A stretch of DNA of 30,682 bases from a virus: IMG/VR virus record IMGVR_UViG_3300037493_001485, positions 1-30,682 of that record, one strand, 5' to 3'. The translations under genes were made by a program, and so were the position numbers. Each line of letters begins with the position of its first letter. Position 1 is the stretch's first letter. The notes under the pieces were generated by a model. It was not told the origin of the DNA and searched no databases. It saw nothing but the letters and a program-made list of their open reading frames with translations. Positions 7,838 through 16,575 of this stretch are shown piece after piece.

Positions 7838-8668
7838 ATGGCAGTAAGTGGAAATTATTTAGGATTATATGTTAATGGACAAAGAATAGCATTAACAAAA
7901 AGCAATGATTTTGCTAGTAAAATGGCAATGATTGATATTACTACAAAGGATTCAAGTGGTAACAAAGAAGTTCAGCCTGGACTTAAAGAAGGTAGCTGCT
8001 CAATGGAAGGAATTTGCACAAGTGGTTTAACTAACTTATTACAATGGCCTGAAGCGTTTGATAATGCTATTTGGACTAAAGCAGGAACAGGATCAGTAAG
8101 CGGAACAAAAGTTGCAAACGAAAGCAATCAAATTTTAGCACAAGCTTACACATTCGGAACAGGAACACAAATAAAACAAACATTTGCAACAGCTCCAAGT
8201 GTATTGGCAATTGGTGATTCAGTAGTATTTTCAATATCATTAAAAGGAAGTGGAACAGTAACTATTCAAGTTGGTGATTCAGTTGGTAGCACTACAAGTT
8301 CAACTATTACTTTATCAAGCACTTGGACAAGTTACGAATCAGTTTATACTTTAGCTGCCACAAGTGGAATATTTGCTGCAGTAAACAAAGTAAGTGCTAC
8401 AGTAGTAACTTTATTCGGGCCACAAGTTGAAGAGAACACAGTTGCAACTAGTTACAAAGGAAGTCAAGTTACTTTATTAGACTTGCAAACAATAGCAGAA
8501 GCAAAAACAAAAGTAACTTTGTTATATTCAGACTTTTTAGCATTGGATTTTAAACAAAGTTATGAAGGTTATATATCGGATTTAACAATTAAAAGTGCAA
8601 ATGATGAAGCTGAAACATTCAGTTGTTCATTTATGGGAACAGGAGTACAAACAATAAGCAACGTATAA
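7838..8668 (+). CDS. Tail tube protein with inserted adhesin-like domain
   Basis: This 276-residue protein is a tail-tube (major tail protein) paralogue of the next gene, interrupted by an extra domain. Residues 1-62 (AMIDITTKDSSGNKEVQPGL) and 209-276 (YISDLTIKSANDEAETFSCS) align with the two halves of the 137-residue protein at 8689-9102. Residues 66-208 form an insertion. It begins NLLQWPEAFDNAIWTK and ends LFGPQVEENTVATSYKG, which resembles phage head-spike/CBM-like beta-sandwich domains of the form NLL..sedFsnaaWtk ... wGaQlEeg..aTSY. The insertion probably projects from the tube and binds glycans or capsules. It starts 4 nt after the previous stop. The relative abundance of the two paralogues is unknown. 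Confidence 0.8.
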   Translation: MAVSGNYLGLYVNGQRIALTKSNDFASKMAMIDITTKDSSGNKEVQPGLKEGSCSMEGICTSGLTNLLQWPEAFDNAIWTKAGTGSVSGTKVANESNQILAQAYTFGTGTQIKQTFATAPSVLAIGDSVVFSISLKGSGTVTIQVGDSVGSTTSSTITLSSTWTSYESVYTLAATSGIFAAVNKVSATVVTLFGPQVEENTVATSYKGSQVTLLDLQTIAEAKTKVTLLYSDFLALDFKQSYEGYISDLTIKSANDEAETFSCSFMGTGVQTISNV

Positions 8669-8688
8669 AAAATTAAATAAATATAGAA

Positions 8689-9102
8689 ATGGCAATAAAT
8701 GGAAATAATGCAAGATTCACACTTGCAACAAAATTAATAAACCAAGTAACATCTGAAGACTTTGGTTTAAAATTGGCTATGATTGATATTACAAGCAAAA
8801 CAAGTGCAGGTAATAAAGAAGTTATGCCAGGTCTAAAAGAAAGAACTGCAAGCGCAGAAGTAATATTTGAAACAAAGCCAGCAGGATCGCCTGCAGATTT
8901 TTATTTCAAAGATGCAATTGATGCTTGGAATGCAGGAACTTTATTAGCTTTCACTTACTCATTAAGTGCAACAGCAGGTGATATTAAGTTTAGCGGTTCT
9001 TTGTACATTTCAGATTGCTCAGTAAAAAGCGCAAATGATGATAAGATTACTTGTTCATTAACTTTTGCAATAACTGGGGCAGTAACAATCGGAACTGTAT
9101 AA
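8689..9102 (+). CDS. Tail tube protein (minimal paralogue)
   Basis: This 137-residue, beta-rich protein has the compact form of a siphovirus tail-tube subunit. It shares with the upstream protein the segments AMIDIT (around residue 31), AGNKEVMPGLKE (41-52) and ISDCSVKSANDDK near the C terminus, and lacks the inserted domain. It is followed directly by the frameshifted chaperone genes and the tape measure, the standard place for the major tail protein. A short AT-rich spacer of 20 nt separates it from its paralogue. I infer that this is the principal tube subunit and the larger copy a decorated variant, though the reverse is possible. Confidence 0.85.
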   Translation: MAINGNNARFTLATKLINQVTSEDFGLKLAMIDITSKTSAGNKEVMPGLKERTASAEVIFETKPAGSPADFYFKDAIDAWNAGTLLAFTYSLSATAGDIKFSGSLYISDCSVKSANDDKITCSLTFAITGAVTIGTV

Positions 9103-9103
9103 T

Positions 9104-9484
9104 ATGACATTGAAAATGAAACACGTTAAGCAACTAATGCAGTTGCTTAACGTTAAAAATTCAAGCGAATTATTAAGTTATATTTCAAGTTGTTTTGAAA
9201 CTAAAAAAGTATTGTTTTCTGAGTTAGATGAAACAATGCAAAAGGCAGTTTTAACTCAAAAAGAATATGCTAATGATGAAGTAGTTGAATTGAACGATTA
9301 CGATCAGAATAAATATTGGAAATTTGTTTCTAGTTGCTTGCAGTTAAGCGAAGGAATAAATGAAGATGAAGCTGATGAAAAAATAGAATCAATTAACGAG
9401 CTTTATAAATTTGGCGCTGAATTTCAAAACCAAATTATTAAACTTCAAACTTTAGTAAGCCCAAACGAGATAGCCACCAACTAA
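9104..9484 (+). CDS. Tail assembly chaperone (G-like, pre-frameshift product)
   Basis: This 126-residue acidic helical protein lies between the tail tube and the tape measure, the position of lambda gpG-type chaperones that coat the tape measure during tail assembly. The sequence is not distinctive. Identification comes from synteny, acidic character and a -1 slippery heptamer CCCAAAC at 9460-9466, six codons before its stop. Most ribosomes should end at 9484 and a fraction should continue in the -1 frame to 9804. Confidence 0.75.
   Translation: MTLKMKHVKQLMQLLNVKNSSELLSYISSCFETKKVLFSELDETMQKAVLTQKEYANDEVVELNDYDQNKYWKFVSSCLQLSEGINEDEADEKIESINELYKFGAEFQNQIIKLQTLVSPNEIATN
9460..9466 (+). promoter_or_regulatory. 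-1 programmed frameshift site CCCAAAC
   Basis: The heptamer fits X-XXY-YYZ in the reading frame of the 9104 gene: zero-frame codons CCA (9461-9463) and AAC (9464-9466) re-pair as CCC and AAA after a one-base slip. The -1 frame is open from 9442 to the TAA at 9802-9804, so a slip here gives one fused chaperone. A downstream stimulatory structure is possible: CCACCAA at 9474-9480 can pair with TTGGTGG at 9493-9499, forming a 7-bp stem 7 nt after the heptamer. Confidence 0.82.
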
Positions 9485-9804
9485 CTAGCTTAATTGGTGG
9501 TGATTTATGTTTTGATGACATCAAAGCTTTTGCGTATGGTATATTAGGTTGGGATGAAAGCAAATTAAGTGAAGCTTCAATTGATTATTTTGTGTTTGCT
9601 TGTGTTGGGTGGAAACATAATGATTTATGGAATACGCAAACCACAAATAACCTAAATAAAAGATTAGCGTTTGCTTTTGCTGAAATCCAAACAGCCCAAA
9701 AAAGAATTGAAATAGATAAATATTTTGAACTATTTGAGGTCAAAGAAATTGATATAAAAGAAGATTTAAACAATGCTAGTGGGCATTTCCCAACTAATAT
9801 ATAA
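9466..9804 (+). CDS. Tail assembly chaperone T-domain (frameshift extension)
   Basis: This reading frame has no convincing start codon of its own. It continues the 9104 gene after a -1 shift at CCCAAAC, giving a fusion of about 233 residues (121 from the first frame, 112 from this one). The extension contains GWDESKLSEASIDYFVFACVG followed by a basic and aromatic region (LWNTQTTNNLNKR) and an acidic end, and it stops two bases before the tape-measure ATG. The first part (conserved-looking Gly/Trp pattern) would be lost if translation began at the internal TTG at 9592. This layout matches lambda gpGT, in which the T domain recruits tube subunits. Confidence 0.78.
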   Translation, partial: RDSHQLTSLIGGDLCFDDIKAFAYGILGWDESKLSEASIDYFVFACVGWKHNDLWNTQTTNNLNKRLAFAFAEIQTAQKRIEIDKYFELFEVKEIDIKEDLNNASGHFPTNI

Positions 9805-11592
9805 ATGGCAAAAAGTAGTAGTAACATATTAGCACTAGGGGTTGGATTAAATTTAGATCCATTAAATCAAGATATTGCCAATGCAGCCAAAACTGCAAAG
9901 GAAGGAATGGCTACATTAGGCCAATCAGTTGTTGATGGTGGAGCAAAAGCAAGTGGAGCAACTGAGAAATTAGGCGATAAGGTGCAAACAATGCGCCAAC
10001 AGTTAAGAATGGCCACACAAGATGCTCAAGCTATGGCTGAAAAGTATGGCATAATGAGTACACAAGCCATTGCCAGTGCAAGCAGAGCAGGTAATTTAAA
10101 AGATAAGATAGGTGATATAAATACTGTAATAACTGCATTTAGTGCGGATTCTAAATTTACAGTAGTAGCAGGTGCTTTACAAAGTGCTGCAGGTGCAGCA
10201 AGTATTGTTACAGGCGCAATGGGGTTATTAGGAACTGAAAGTAAAGCAACACAAGAAATGCTACTTAAGGTTCAAAGCGCATTAGCATTAACTCAAGGAT
10301 TAGCCCAAATTAAAGAAATGGGTGCAAGTTTTACAGCATTACGAGCGGTTATAGTTAGCCAAGTTATTCCAAGTATTGCTGCAATGGGTGTTACTATGAA
10401 TATTGCATTAGGTGTAATAGGATTATTAGCTGTTGGTGTATATGCTATGGTTGCTTATTATAATAACGTTTCAGATGCAACTGAAAAATGGAAAAACGAA
10501 CTTGAAAAAACCACTAGGTTACAAGCTTTACAATTAGAATTATTTAAAATATGGCAGTCAATAAGTAGTAGAGGATTAAGTGAAAGAGCAGCTGCATTAC
10601 AGCAAGAACAAGCAATTTACGAAGAAAATAAAACTAAATTAATTGCACAATTAACAGTAGTTTTAGCAGAAGAAAAAAAGAACGGAGGTCAAAGAATATT
10701 TGCTCATAATATCGTAAATTCGGCTATTGAAGATAATCTTAGAATACATAATGAAAAAATAAAATCAATAAATGCTGATTTTGATAAAAAAGAGAAGGAT
10801 AATTTAAGCAAAGCAAGTAAAGATAAATTAGCGCTTAAAGATGCTGAAGCTAAATACTTAGTTGATTTAAATAAATGGGAAACTCAACAAATTGCTGATG
10901 CAAATAAATTAGCTGATGAAAAAGCAAAGTTAGCACCAAAGTTAGCAAGATTACAAACACCAATGTTACCAGGGTTAGGAGCTAGTGGGTATGATTTTGG
11001 CGCAGGGAAAAAAGTTGATTTAACTTTAGGGTTTAGTATTGATCAAATAAAAATTGCTGCAGATATGGATAAAGCTGCAAAATTAGTTACTACAAAACTT
11101 AAATTTATAAATGAACAAGTAAAAGCAATTGCAGGTCCAGGAATAGTTAGCGCATTAAGTGGATTAGGCGAAGGAATAGCAGGCGCATTAAGTGGCGATA
11201 ATGATCCATTTGAAGCATTTGGAATTGGCTTAATAAAATCATTGGGAGCTATGGCAGTTCAGTTAGGAACGCAATTATTATTAATTGGAGCAGGATTACA
11301 AATAGTGCCAGGCCTTCAGTATAATGCTGCTTTATACATAGCAGGGGGAGCAGCGTTAATAGTAGCAGGAAGTGCGGTTAGTGGATTAGCAGGTAGAAAA
11401 TCACAGTCAACTCCAAATCCAAGCGGTGGCGGTGGCGGTGGTAATAATTCAAATCCAAATTTAAATTCAAACTACATTGGTGGAAATAATAGCGGTAAAT
11501 TAGTTATTGAAGGTTATGTTAGAGGTAATGATATAAACTTTGTAAATGGTAAGAGTGGTAGTAAAAACAATCGTAATTTAAGATTTGGATAA
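9805..11592 (+). CDS. Tail tape measure protein
   Basis: This 595-residue protein sets tail length and is ejected with the DNA. It is the longest Ala/Lys/Gln-rich helical protein in the tail block. Residues 1 to about 130 have heptad-like helices, a hydrophobic segment near 193-218 (MTMNIALGVIGLLAVGVYAMV type) could span a membrane, coiled-coil stretches cover about 240-380, and a second hydrophobic block lies at about 485-530 (TQLLLIGAGLQIV, then AALIVAGSAVSGL). The C terminus is a Gly/Asn-rich linker plus a small strand domain. At about 0.15 nm per helical residue, the tail would be roughly 90 nm. Known lytic transglycosylase or peptidase domains are not apparent. Confidence 0.88.
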   Translation: MAKSSSNILALGVGLNLDPLNQDIANAAKTAKEGMATLGQSVVDGGAKASGATEKLGDKVQTMRQQLRMATQDAQAMAEKYGIMSTQAIASASRAGNLKDKIGDINTVITAFSADSKFTVVAGALQSAAGAASIVTGAMGLLGTESKATQEMLLKVQSALALTQGLAQIKEMGASFTALRAVIVSQVIPSIAAMGVTMNIALGVIGLLAVGVYAMVAYYNNVSDATEKWKNELEKTTRLQALQLELFKIWQSISSRGLSERAAALQQEQAIYEENKTKLIAQLTVVLAEEKKNGGQRIFAHNIVNSAIEDNLRIHNEKIKSINADFDKKEKDNLSKASKDKLALKDAEAKYLVDLNKWETQQIADANKLADEKAKLAPKLARLQTPMLPGLGASGYDFGAGKKVDLTLGFSIDQIKIAADMDKAAKLVTTKLKFINEQVKAIAGPGIVSALSGLGEGIAGALSGDNDPFEAFGIGLIKSLGAMAVQLGTQLLLIGAGLQIVPGLQYNAALYIAGGAALIVAGSAVSGLAGRKSQSTPNPSGGGGGGNNSNPNLNSNYIGGNNSGKLVIEGYVRGNDINFVNGKSGSKNNRNLRFG

Positions 11593-13574
11593 TGGGAGCT
11601 ATAAGGTATCAAACAAACGGTTATAGCATTGATGGTATTGAATATAGAATATCAATATTTGATAAGACTTATAGCGGTGCTATTGTATCGGATTTTATTT
11701 TAGATGCTAACTTTTTTGAATTGCGTTATGATTCGGGAGCTGATGAAAATTACAGCCCAATTATAGGCAGTGAATTAACTTTAAATATTGAGTTATTTAA
11801 AAGCCCTGCAAGAAACGATACAACATTATTTACATTTTTAAAAAATATGATTGCGCAAAATAGCCAAACATATTACATTATAATAGAAGAGTATATAAGT
11901 GGAACTTGGACAAATTATTGGCGTGGTAATGTGGTGCAAGACCAAAGCACTTGGAATAATGATGCACTGGAAGGTGGCAAGACTTTTAAAGTTACTGCTA
12001 ACGATTTTGCCTTTTTAAATGAATTACCATTTGAGCTATTAAGTACAGCAAGCCCTAAAGTAGTAGCTGAATATCCATTGCGCTCAATGATGAATGCAGC
12101 ATTAACAAAGCTTGGTATTTATGATGATTTTGCAGGTGATATTTTATATTATTTCCTTCACAATATAAATTGGTATGAAACTACTATACCTTTACTAGAC
12201 AGGCCAAATACTGATATACTTTACGATATATTAACAAACGATTCAAACTTTACTGAATTAAACGAGGATCAAACTATAAACACAATTAATTACATTGAAG
12301 TATTAAAAACTATTTGTATAATATTTGGTTGTAGGTTAATTCAAAGTAATGGCAAGTTTTGGGCTATTCAAATGAGTAATTATGCTAATTCTACTAGCAA
12401 GTTTTGGCAGCGTGGAATTGATAATAATAATAATACTATTCAAACAGTTTCACCAAGAAAAGCAGTAGATAATACTTCAGGGCCATTGAAGATATTAGAA
12501 GGTGGAAGCTATGCAGGAATAAGACCATATTATACTGTATTTGCTGAAAAGCCAAGTTTAGATACTTTAGTTGTTCCAATAAATCAAAAAGATCCATTTA
12601 CAATTAATCATATGTTTTCTACAAAAAGTGGAATCTTGTTTGCAGGTGGAAATAACAACAAATTAAAAATAAATCTAAGCACTGAAACATTAAACAAAAA
12701 TCCACATTCAACAGTTAGAGATACTATTCCAACTTTTTCAATTGGTAATTTTGATTTAAAGGTTTCTAAAACTGATTTTATTGCACAAATTATAAAGGTT
12801 AGAATAAAAACAGTTGCAGGTGTTTATTGGTATTTAAATGATAATGGAACTAATTTATTTTGGAGTACAACATTAACTACTGGCTTTGTATCATTTGAAA
12901 CATATTTTTTTGCTATTGGATATTATAATGGCCAAATGGATTCAACATTAGTTACATCAGCAATGCCTAATTATGATTTTAATGAAATTTATATTGAAGC
13001 ATTTATTAGAATGGAAGGATTTGTTGATATAGCAGGTACTGATTACCATACTACAAGTGCAGTTGAAACATTCTTTACTGGTAATGTAGATTGCAAGTTT
13101 TTGGAAAATGGAACTGATGAAAATGAAAAAACAACTTATAGAGCAACTATAAGCCCTAAGCCATTTGATCCAACTGAAAAACAAATAGAAAAAATGTATT
13201 TGTATGATACGCAACAAAGTAAAAATAAAGGAACAATGTATGTTAATTACGGAACTAATCCTGTAACTAATGATTGGATTGTTGGTACTTCAGCAGGATC
13301 AACATATAATATTTTAGAGCTTGTTGTATTAAATGCACTTGCGCAAAATAGAGCAGTAAAGGAAATAATTACAGCAACTATAAAAGGCAATTACTACCCA
13401 CATCAATTATTGACCTATGATAGTAAGCAGTGGCATTTGAAACAATGTACGTATAATGCTGGTATGAATCAATGGAATGGCGAATGGTGGGAATTACAAT
13501 ACGATGAAACAAATATAACAACAGTTGTAAATGAGGCTACTGGTGATTGGCAAGATACAGTTTTAATAGGATAG
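11592..13574 (+). CDS. Tail-tip / baseplate hub protein
   Basis: This 660-residue, mostly beta protein directly follows the tape measure (TAATG overlap), where the distal-tail or hub protein is expected. The N-terminal 150 residues (IDGIEYRISIFD, YWRGNVVQDQ, FKVTANDFAFLNEL) resemble the Dit-like barrel of Bacteroidota phage tail proteins. The middle has a helix-strand motif with ICIIFGCRLIQSNGKFWAIQ (about 238-257), common in hub (Tal-like) proteins of this host group. The end is rich in aromatic strands. I infer it combines distal-tail and hub roles. No peptidase or glycosidase signature is visible. Confidence 0.65.
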   Translation: MGAIRYQTNGYSIDGIEYRISIFDKTYSGAIVSDFILDANFFELRYDSGADENYSPIIGSELTLNIELFKSPARNDTTLFTFLKNMIAQNSQTYYIIIEEYISGTWTNYWRGNVVQDQSTWNNDALEGGKTFKVTANDFAFLNELPFELLSTASPKVVAEYPLRSMMNAALTKLGIYDDFAGDILYYFLHNINWYETTIPLLDRPNTDILYDILTNDSNFTELNEDQTINTINYIEVLKTICIIFGCRLIQSNGKFWAIQMSNYANSTSKFWQRGIDNNNNTIQTVSPRKAVDNTSGPLKILEGGSYAGIRPYYTVFAEKPSLDTLVVPINQKDPFTINHMFSTKSGILFAGGNNNKLKINLSTETLNKNPHSTVRDTIPTFSIGNFDLKVSKTDFIAQIIKVRIKTVAGVYWYLNDNGTNLFWSTTLTTGFVSFETYFFAIGYYNGQMDSTLVTSAMPNYDFNEIYIEAFIRMEGFVDIAGTDYHTTSAVETFFTGNVDCKFLENGTDENEKTTYRATISPKPFDPTEKQIEKMYLYDTQQSKNKGTMYVNYGTNPVTNDWIVGTSAGSTYNILELVVLNALAQNRAVKEIITATIKGNYYPHQLLTYDSKQWHLKQCTYNAGMNQWNGEWWELQYDETNITTVVNEATGDWQDTVLIG

Positions 13575-13577
13575 AAT

Positions 13578-14021
13578 ATGACAGATGCACAACGTATAAG
13601 TAAACTTGAAGAGCAAGTTGCAGCTTTAATAAATGAGAATAAATACACTAATAATTCTATTATGAATGCTAATGGTATAGCAGCGAATAATAATAGATAC
13701 ACAAATGATTTTATAGGTTTATTTTTACCTTATTTACCATTAATTTCAAAGATTACAATTCCATTAACGAGTGGAACTGCAATAACTACATTGACTTGTT
13801 CTAGTAGCTTATACGATTTAGATAATAATGATAAATTTGTTATTATAAACATATCAACAGGAACAAGCTTTAATTTGGTTGCTAATGGCAATACTGCTGC
13901 AGGATCAACTTCAATAGTATTTGATACATTTACACCAAGCGAGGAAATAGGAACAAACAGTTTGATTATGTTTAAGATGCATAGGGATAATGGTAGCCAT
14001 TTTATAAAGATTGATAGCTAG
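13578..14021 (+). CDS. Small tail fibre or tip protein
   Basis: This 147-residue protein starts with a short charged coiled coil (RISKLEEQVAALINENK, about residues 5-21), typical for trimerisation of fibre proteins. An Asn-rich linker and a beta-rich C-terminal domain with Thr/Ser-rich strands (TSGTAITTLTC, GNTAAGSTSIVFD) follow. It starts three nucleotides after the hub stop. The organisation, not homology, suggests a small fibre or upper-collar component. The receptor is unknown. Confidence 0.55.
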   Translation: MTDAQRISKLEEQVAALINENKYTNNSIMNANGIAANNNRYTNDFIGLFLPYLPLISKITIPLTSGTAITTLTCSSSLYDLDNNDKFVIINISTGTSFNLVANGNTAAGSTSIVFDTFTPSEEIGTNSLIMFKMHRDNGSHFIKIDS

Positions 14022-14061
14022 TTACAAACAAGTATAATAATTAAAATAATATTGCAAAATA

Positions 14062-15519
14062 ATGAGTATAAGAATAGGAATAGGATTAGATGTATTTGGA
14101 GCTGGTATTGATGCTGATGCAGCTACTATCTATAACCGAATAATAGCAGATGGTGGAGTAAGTAACTTAACACGATTAAACTTCTTTGTAAAGGGTTTAA
14201 AGACTATCTATGGTTCACTTACTAACGTGCCAGTGTGTTACGATGCACATTGGATAGGCTATAAATTAGGTAGTGGAACGGGAGCAACAGCAGGACAAGC
14301 AGCAGCGATATTATATAGTTTAACAGTAGCAGGTGATGCGGTACAAGCAACGGCAGCAAGTCAGCCATTGTTATTAAGCCATAATGGAGCGAGTACGGAT
14401 AATTATTGGTGGGGTAGTGGGGTTAGTGGGAATTATGTAAGCACACCAAGTTTATCAAGTGTAGCATCTACAAAATTAGAAATTACAGCACAAATTTTAG
14501 GGGGAAATGCAACTTCTTCAAGAACTATATTTAGCCAAGATTCGTTAAGTTTGGAAGGTCGTGTTTTTGGTTTAGAATGGAGTAATGCAACAACAGGAAC
14601 AATTGGATTTTTTTACAATACAAGTTTTAGTGGCTATCAAATTAGTTCAGTTGGAGTTGGTAATATAGCTAATTACGTAGGATATATTAAAGCATCTTAT
14701 GATAGTAATGGAGTTAATGCAACAATTATATTTTATAGTTCAACAAATGGAACTACTTGGACACAACTAAGTACACATACAGTTGTAAGTGCAAGATTAG
14801 GGAATGGAAGTGGAAGTATTCAAGTTGGAGCAAATAGTGCAGCAAATTTATACATCGGTAAAATAGGGGTTTGCACAGCATCAAATACAATTAGTGCAAC
14901 ACCATTAACAAGTAATGCAACACCAACTATAATTTTCAATCCTGCAACATACAACGCAAGTACAAGTCAAACACAATGGACAAGTAGCACAGGTGAAGTT
15001 TGGACAATTAACACAGGAACTGCAGCAACAGGTTATAAAGGTGTATTGGTAAATAGAACGATTGCGCAAGGTGATGGTGTGGATGATACTTTAAGTAGTA
15101 CGTACCAAGCTAATCAATATATAACACAATTTTTAGCATTAAATCAATTTGCACTTGTTAATAAATACTACACAATGTCAGGTGTTTCATTAAACCATTT
15201 GCAATACAACAATGGAAGTGGAATGAAGACTTATAATCTTGGTAATGCTATTGTAAATTCTGCAAGTTTTAATAATAGAATGGATTTGTATGATGTTGAT
15301 TTTGCAGTAGCAGGAAAGGTGCATACAAACAATACAGCTGAAGTTACGGGTAATTTAACAGCAGTAACACCAACAGCAGGTCTATCATTATTTTCAGGTG
15401 GAGCAGTTTATGCAAATTGTATAATTAGTACATTCCTAAAAACAGCGTCAGTAGTTGACGCAACAACAAGAACAGCAACTTACAACCTAATTCGTTCACT
15501 TAATAACAACGCATTCTAA
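14062..15519 (+). CDS. Tail fibre / receptor-binding protein with LamG-like domain
   Basis: This 485-residue structural protein probably contacts the host surface. The N-terminal ~90 residues (DADAATIYNRIIADGG, then LKTIYGSLTNVPVCYDAHW) are a module I recognise from many Bacteroidota phage structural proteins, probably the virion-attachment part. Residues about 130-275 form a concanavalin/LamG-like beta sandwich (LEITAQILGG, FGLEWSN, GYIKASYDSNG, NLYIGKIGVC), a common glycan-binding fold. The C-terminal part is another beta-rich domain. It is Thr/Ser/Ala-rich and uses ACA and GCA codons heavily. A TAATG overlap couples it to the next gene. Confidence 0.7.
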   Translation: MSIRIGIGLDVFGAGIDADAATIYNRIIADGGVSNLTRLNFFVKGLKTIYGSLTNVPVCYDAHWIGYKLGSGTGATAGQAAAILYSLTVAGDAVQATAASQPLLLSHNGASTDNYWWGSGVSGNYVSTPSLSSVASTKLEITAQILGGNATSSRTIFSQDSLSLEGRVFGLEWSNATTGTIGFFYNTSFSGYQISSVGVGNIANYVGYIKASYDSNGVNATIIFYSSTNGTTWTQLSTHTVVSARLGNGSGSIQVGANSAANLYIGKIGVCTASNTISATPLTSNATPTIIFNPATYNASTSQTQWTSSTGEVWTINTGTAATGYKGVLVNRTIAQGDGVDDTLSSTYQANQYITQFLALNQFALVNKYYTMSGVSLNHLQYNNGSGMKTYNLGNAIVNSASFNNRMDLYDVDFAVAGKVHTNNTAEVTGNLTAVTPTAGLSLFSGGAVYANCIISTFLKTASVVDATTRTATYNLIRSLNNNAF

Positions 15520-15776
15520 TGGAAGAATATATTATATACCCACGTTTTTACAAATGCGCTACACTTGCTGAATTTAAGTTATTAGACACAAAATGCTGTG
15601 TTCTTTTAGGCTTACCAAACGATGAAGCCACTGATGACTATGCAAACCCAATAGTTGATATTGAAAATAAAAACTGGCTTGTGGTTAATACTGATGTAGC
15701 AAGTTTATTTACTGAATCCGAAATCTTGGCAATGGTGCAATATGATGAGATAGTTTTACCGATAGTTAATCCGTAA
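15519..15776 (+). CDS. Hypothetical protein after the tail fibre
   Basis: This 85-residue, acidic, aromatic-rich protein starts at the fibre stop (TAATG) and ends at the first small membrane ORF (TAATG). There is no signal peptide or membrane segment. It could be a fibre-assembly chaperone or a small virion component by position. I do not recognise the family. Confidence 0.6.
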   Translation: MEEYIIYPRFYKCATLAEFKLLDTKCCVLLGLPNDEATDDYANPIVDIENKNWLVVNTDVASLFTESEILAMVQYDEIVLPIVNP

Positions 15777-15949
15777 TGAACAAAAACATTTTATTACTAA
15801 TTGACAACGGATTTGCTTGGGCAGGTGTATTAACTGCAATTGCAATATCTGTACTTCCTTTAATTCAAGTATTAGCAGGAGCAGCAGCACTTATATTTTC
15901 AATACTTTCAATAGCTAAAATTTGCAAGAATTGGTATGAACAAGATTAG
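15776..15949 (+). CDS. Small membrane protein, holin/antiholin candidate
   Basis: This 57-residue ORF (ATG within TAATG) has two predicted membrane segments, roughly residues 13-29 (FAWAGVLTAIAISVLPL) and 31-49 (QVLAGAAALIFSILSIAKI), with a short turn between, then a charged tail KNWYEQD. It overlaps the next gene, also a two-segment membrane protein, by 14 nt, and both precede the lysozyme. The arrangement suggests a holin pair or a holin with a regulator. The family is not recognised. Confidence 0.6.
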   Translation: MNKNILLLIDNGFAWAGVLTAIAISVLPLIQVLAGAAALIFSILSIAKICKNWYEQD

Positions 15950-16139
15950 ACAAAATTGGCAATCAAAATTAAGCACTTTAATGGGGTTTATAGTAGCTAT
16001 TTCTACTGCTTGGATAACTATTGATTGGACTGTATTTGTTTTTGAAAAAGAGTACCCTAAATTAATTTTAAGTGCATTGATTGGAATAGGTGGTTATTTG
16101 ACTAAAATTAAATCAAATGAAAATAACGAAAGCAAGTAA
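15936..16139 (+). CDS. Probable holin
   Basis: This 67-residue protein has a basic N terminus (MNKIRQNWQSK), a hydrophobic segment around residues 13-33 interrupted by Trp (MGFIVAISTAWITIDWTVFVF), a short charged loop and a second hydrophobic segment (about 43-56, ILSALIGIGGYLTK), then a charged tail. Size, topology and overlap with the downstream lysozyme by 23 nt are typical of phage holins, which make membrane holes that release the endolysin. Which of the two adjacent membrane proteins acts as holin is uncertain. Confidence 0.65.
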   Translation: MNKIRQNWQSKLSTLMGFIVAISTAWITIDWTVFVFEKEYPKLILSALIGIGGYLTKIKSNENNESK

Positions 16140-16575
16140 TAACCTAATTGAATTAATTAAAAAGTTTGAAGGCTTTAGTAAAATACCTTATTTATGTCCA
16201 GCAAATGTTGCAACGATTGGCTATGGTAGCACTCGTTATGCCAATGGCTTAAAAGTTACTTTAAAAGATAACCCAATAACCGAATTACAAGCAGTTGAGT
16301 TATTAAAAGATACTTTAAAACAATACGAACAAGCAGTAGATTCTTATTGTCGTGATGACATAAACCAAAACCAATTTGATGCATTAACTGACTTTGCTTA
16401 TAACTGTGGAAATGCTAATTTAAAATCAAGTACATTGCTAAAAAAAGTAAATGCAAATCCAAATGATATTACGATAGGATTAGAGTTTGCGAAATGGACA
16501 CTTGCTAATGGTAAAAAAATGAATGGATTAATTAAAAGAAGACAATTTGAATCTGATTTATATTTTAAAAAATGA
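16117..16575 (+). CDS. Endolysin, GH24 phage lysozyme
   Basis: This 152-residue enzyme cleaves the MurNAc-GlcNAc bond of peptidoglycan at lysis. The T4-lysozyme-like active site is clear: E18, then C27 and T33, spaced as in T4 E11/D20/T26 (KKFEGFSKIPYLCPANVATIGYG context), so it is the E-C-T variant with Cys in place of Asp. Downstream are LTDFAYNCGNANLKSSTL (the family's AF..N.G...~S.L motif) and a C-terminal GLIKRRQFESDLY, typical of GH24. No signal peptide or SAR segment is seen, so release should depend on the upstream holin. The 3' end overlaps the homing endonuclease start (ATGA). Confidence 0.93.
   Translation: MKITKASNNLIELIKKFEGFSKIPYLCPANVATIGYGSTRYANGLKVTLKDNPITELQAVELLKDTLKQYEQAVDSYCRDDINQNQFDALTDFAYNCGNANLKSSTLLKKVNANPNDITIGLEFAKWTLANGKKMNGLIKRRQFESDLYFKK

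Noticed and set aside
9592-9804. Independent gene starting at the TTG at 9592
   Set aside because: The same frame is open upstream to 9442 and reaches the CCCAAAC slip site, so it is better explained as the frameshift extension of the chaperone.
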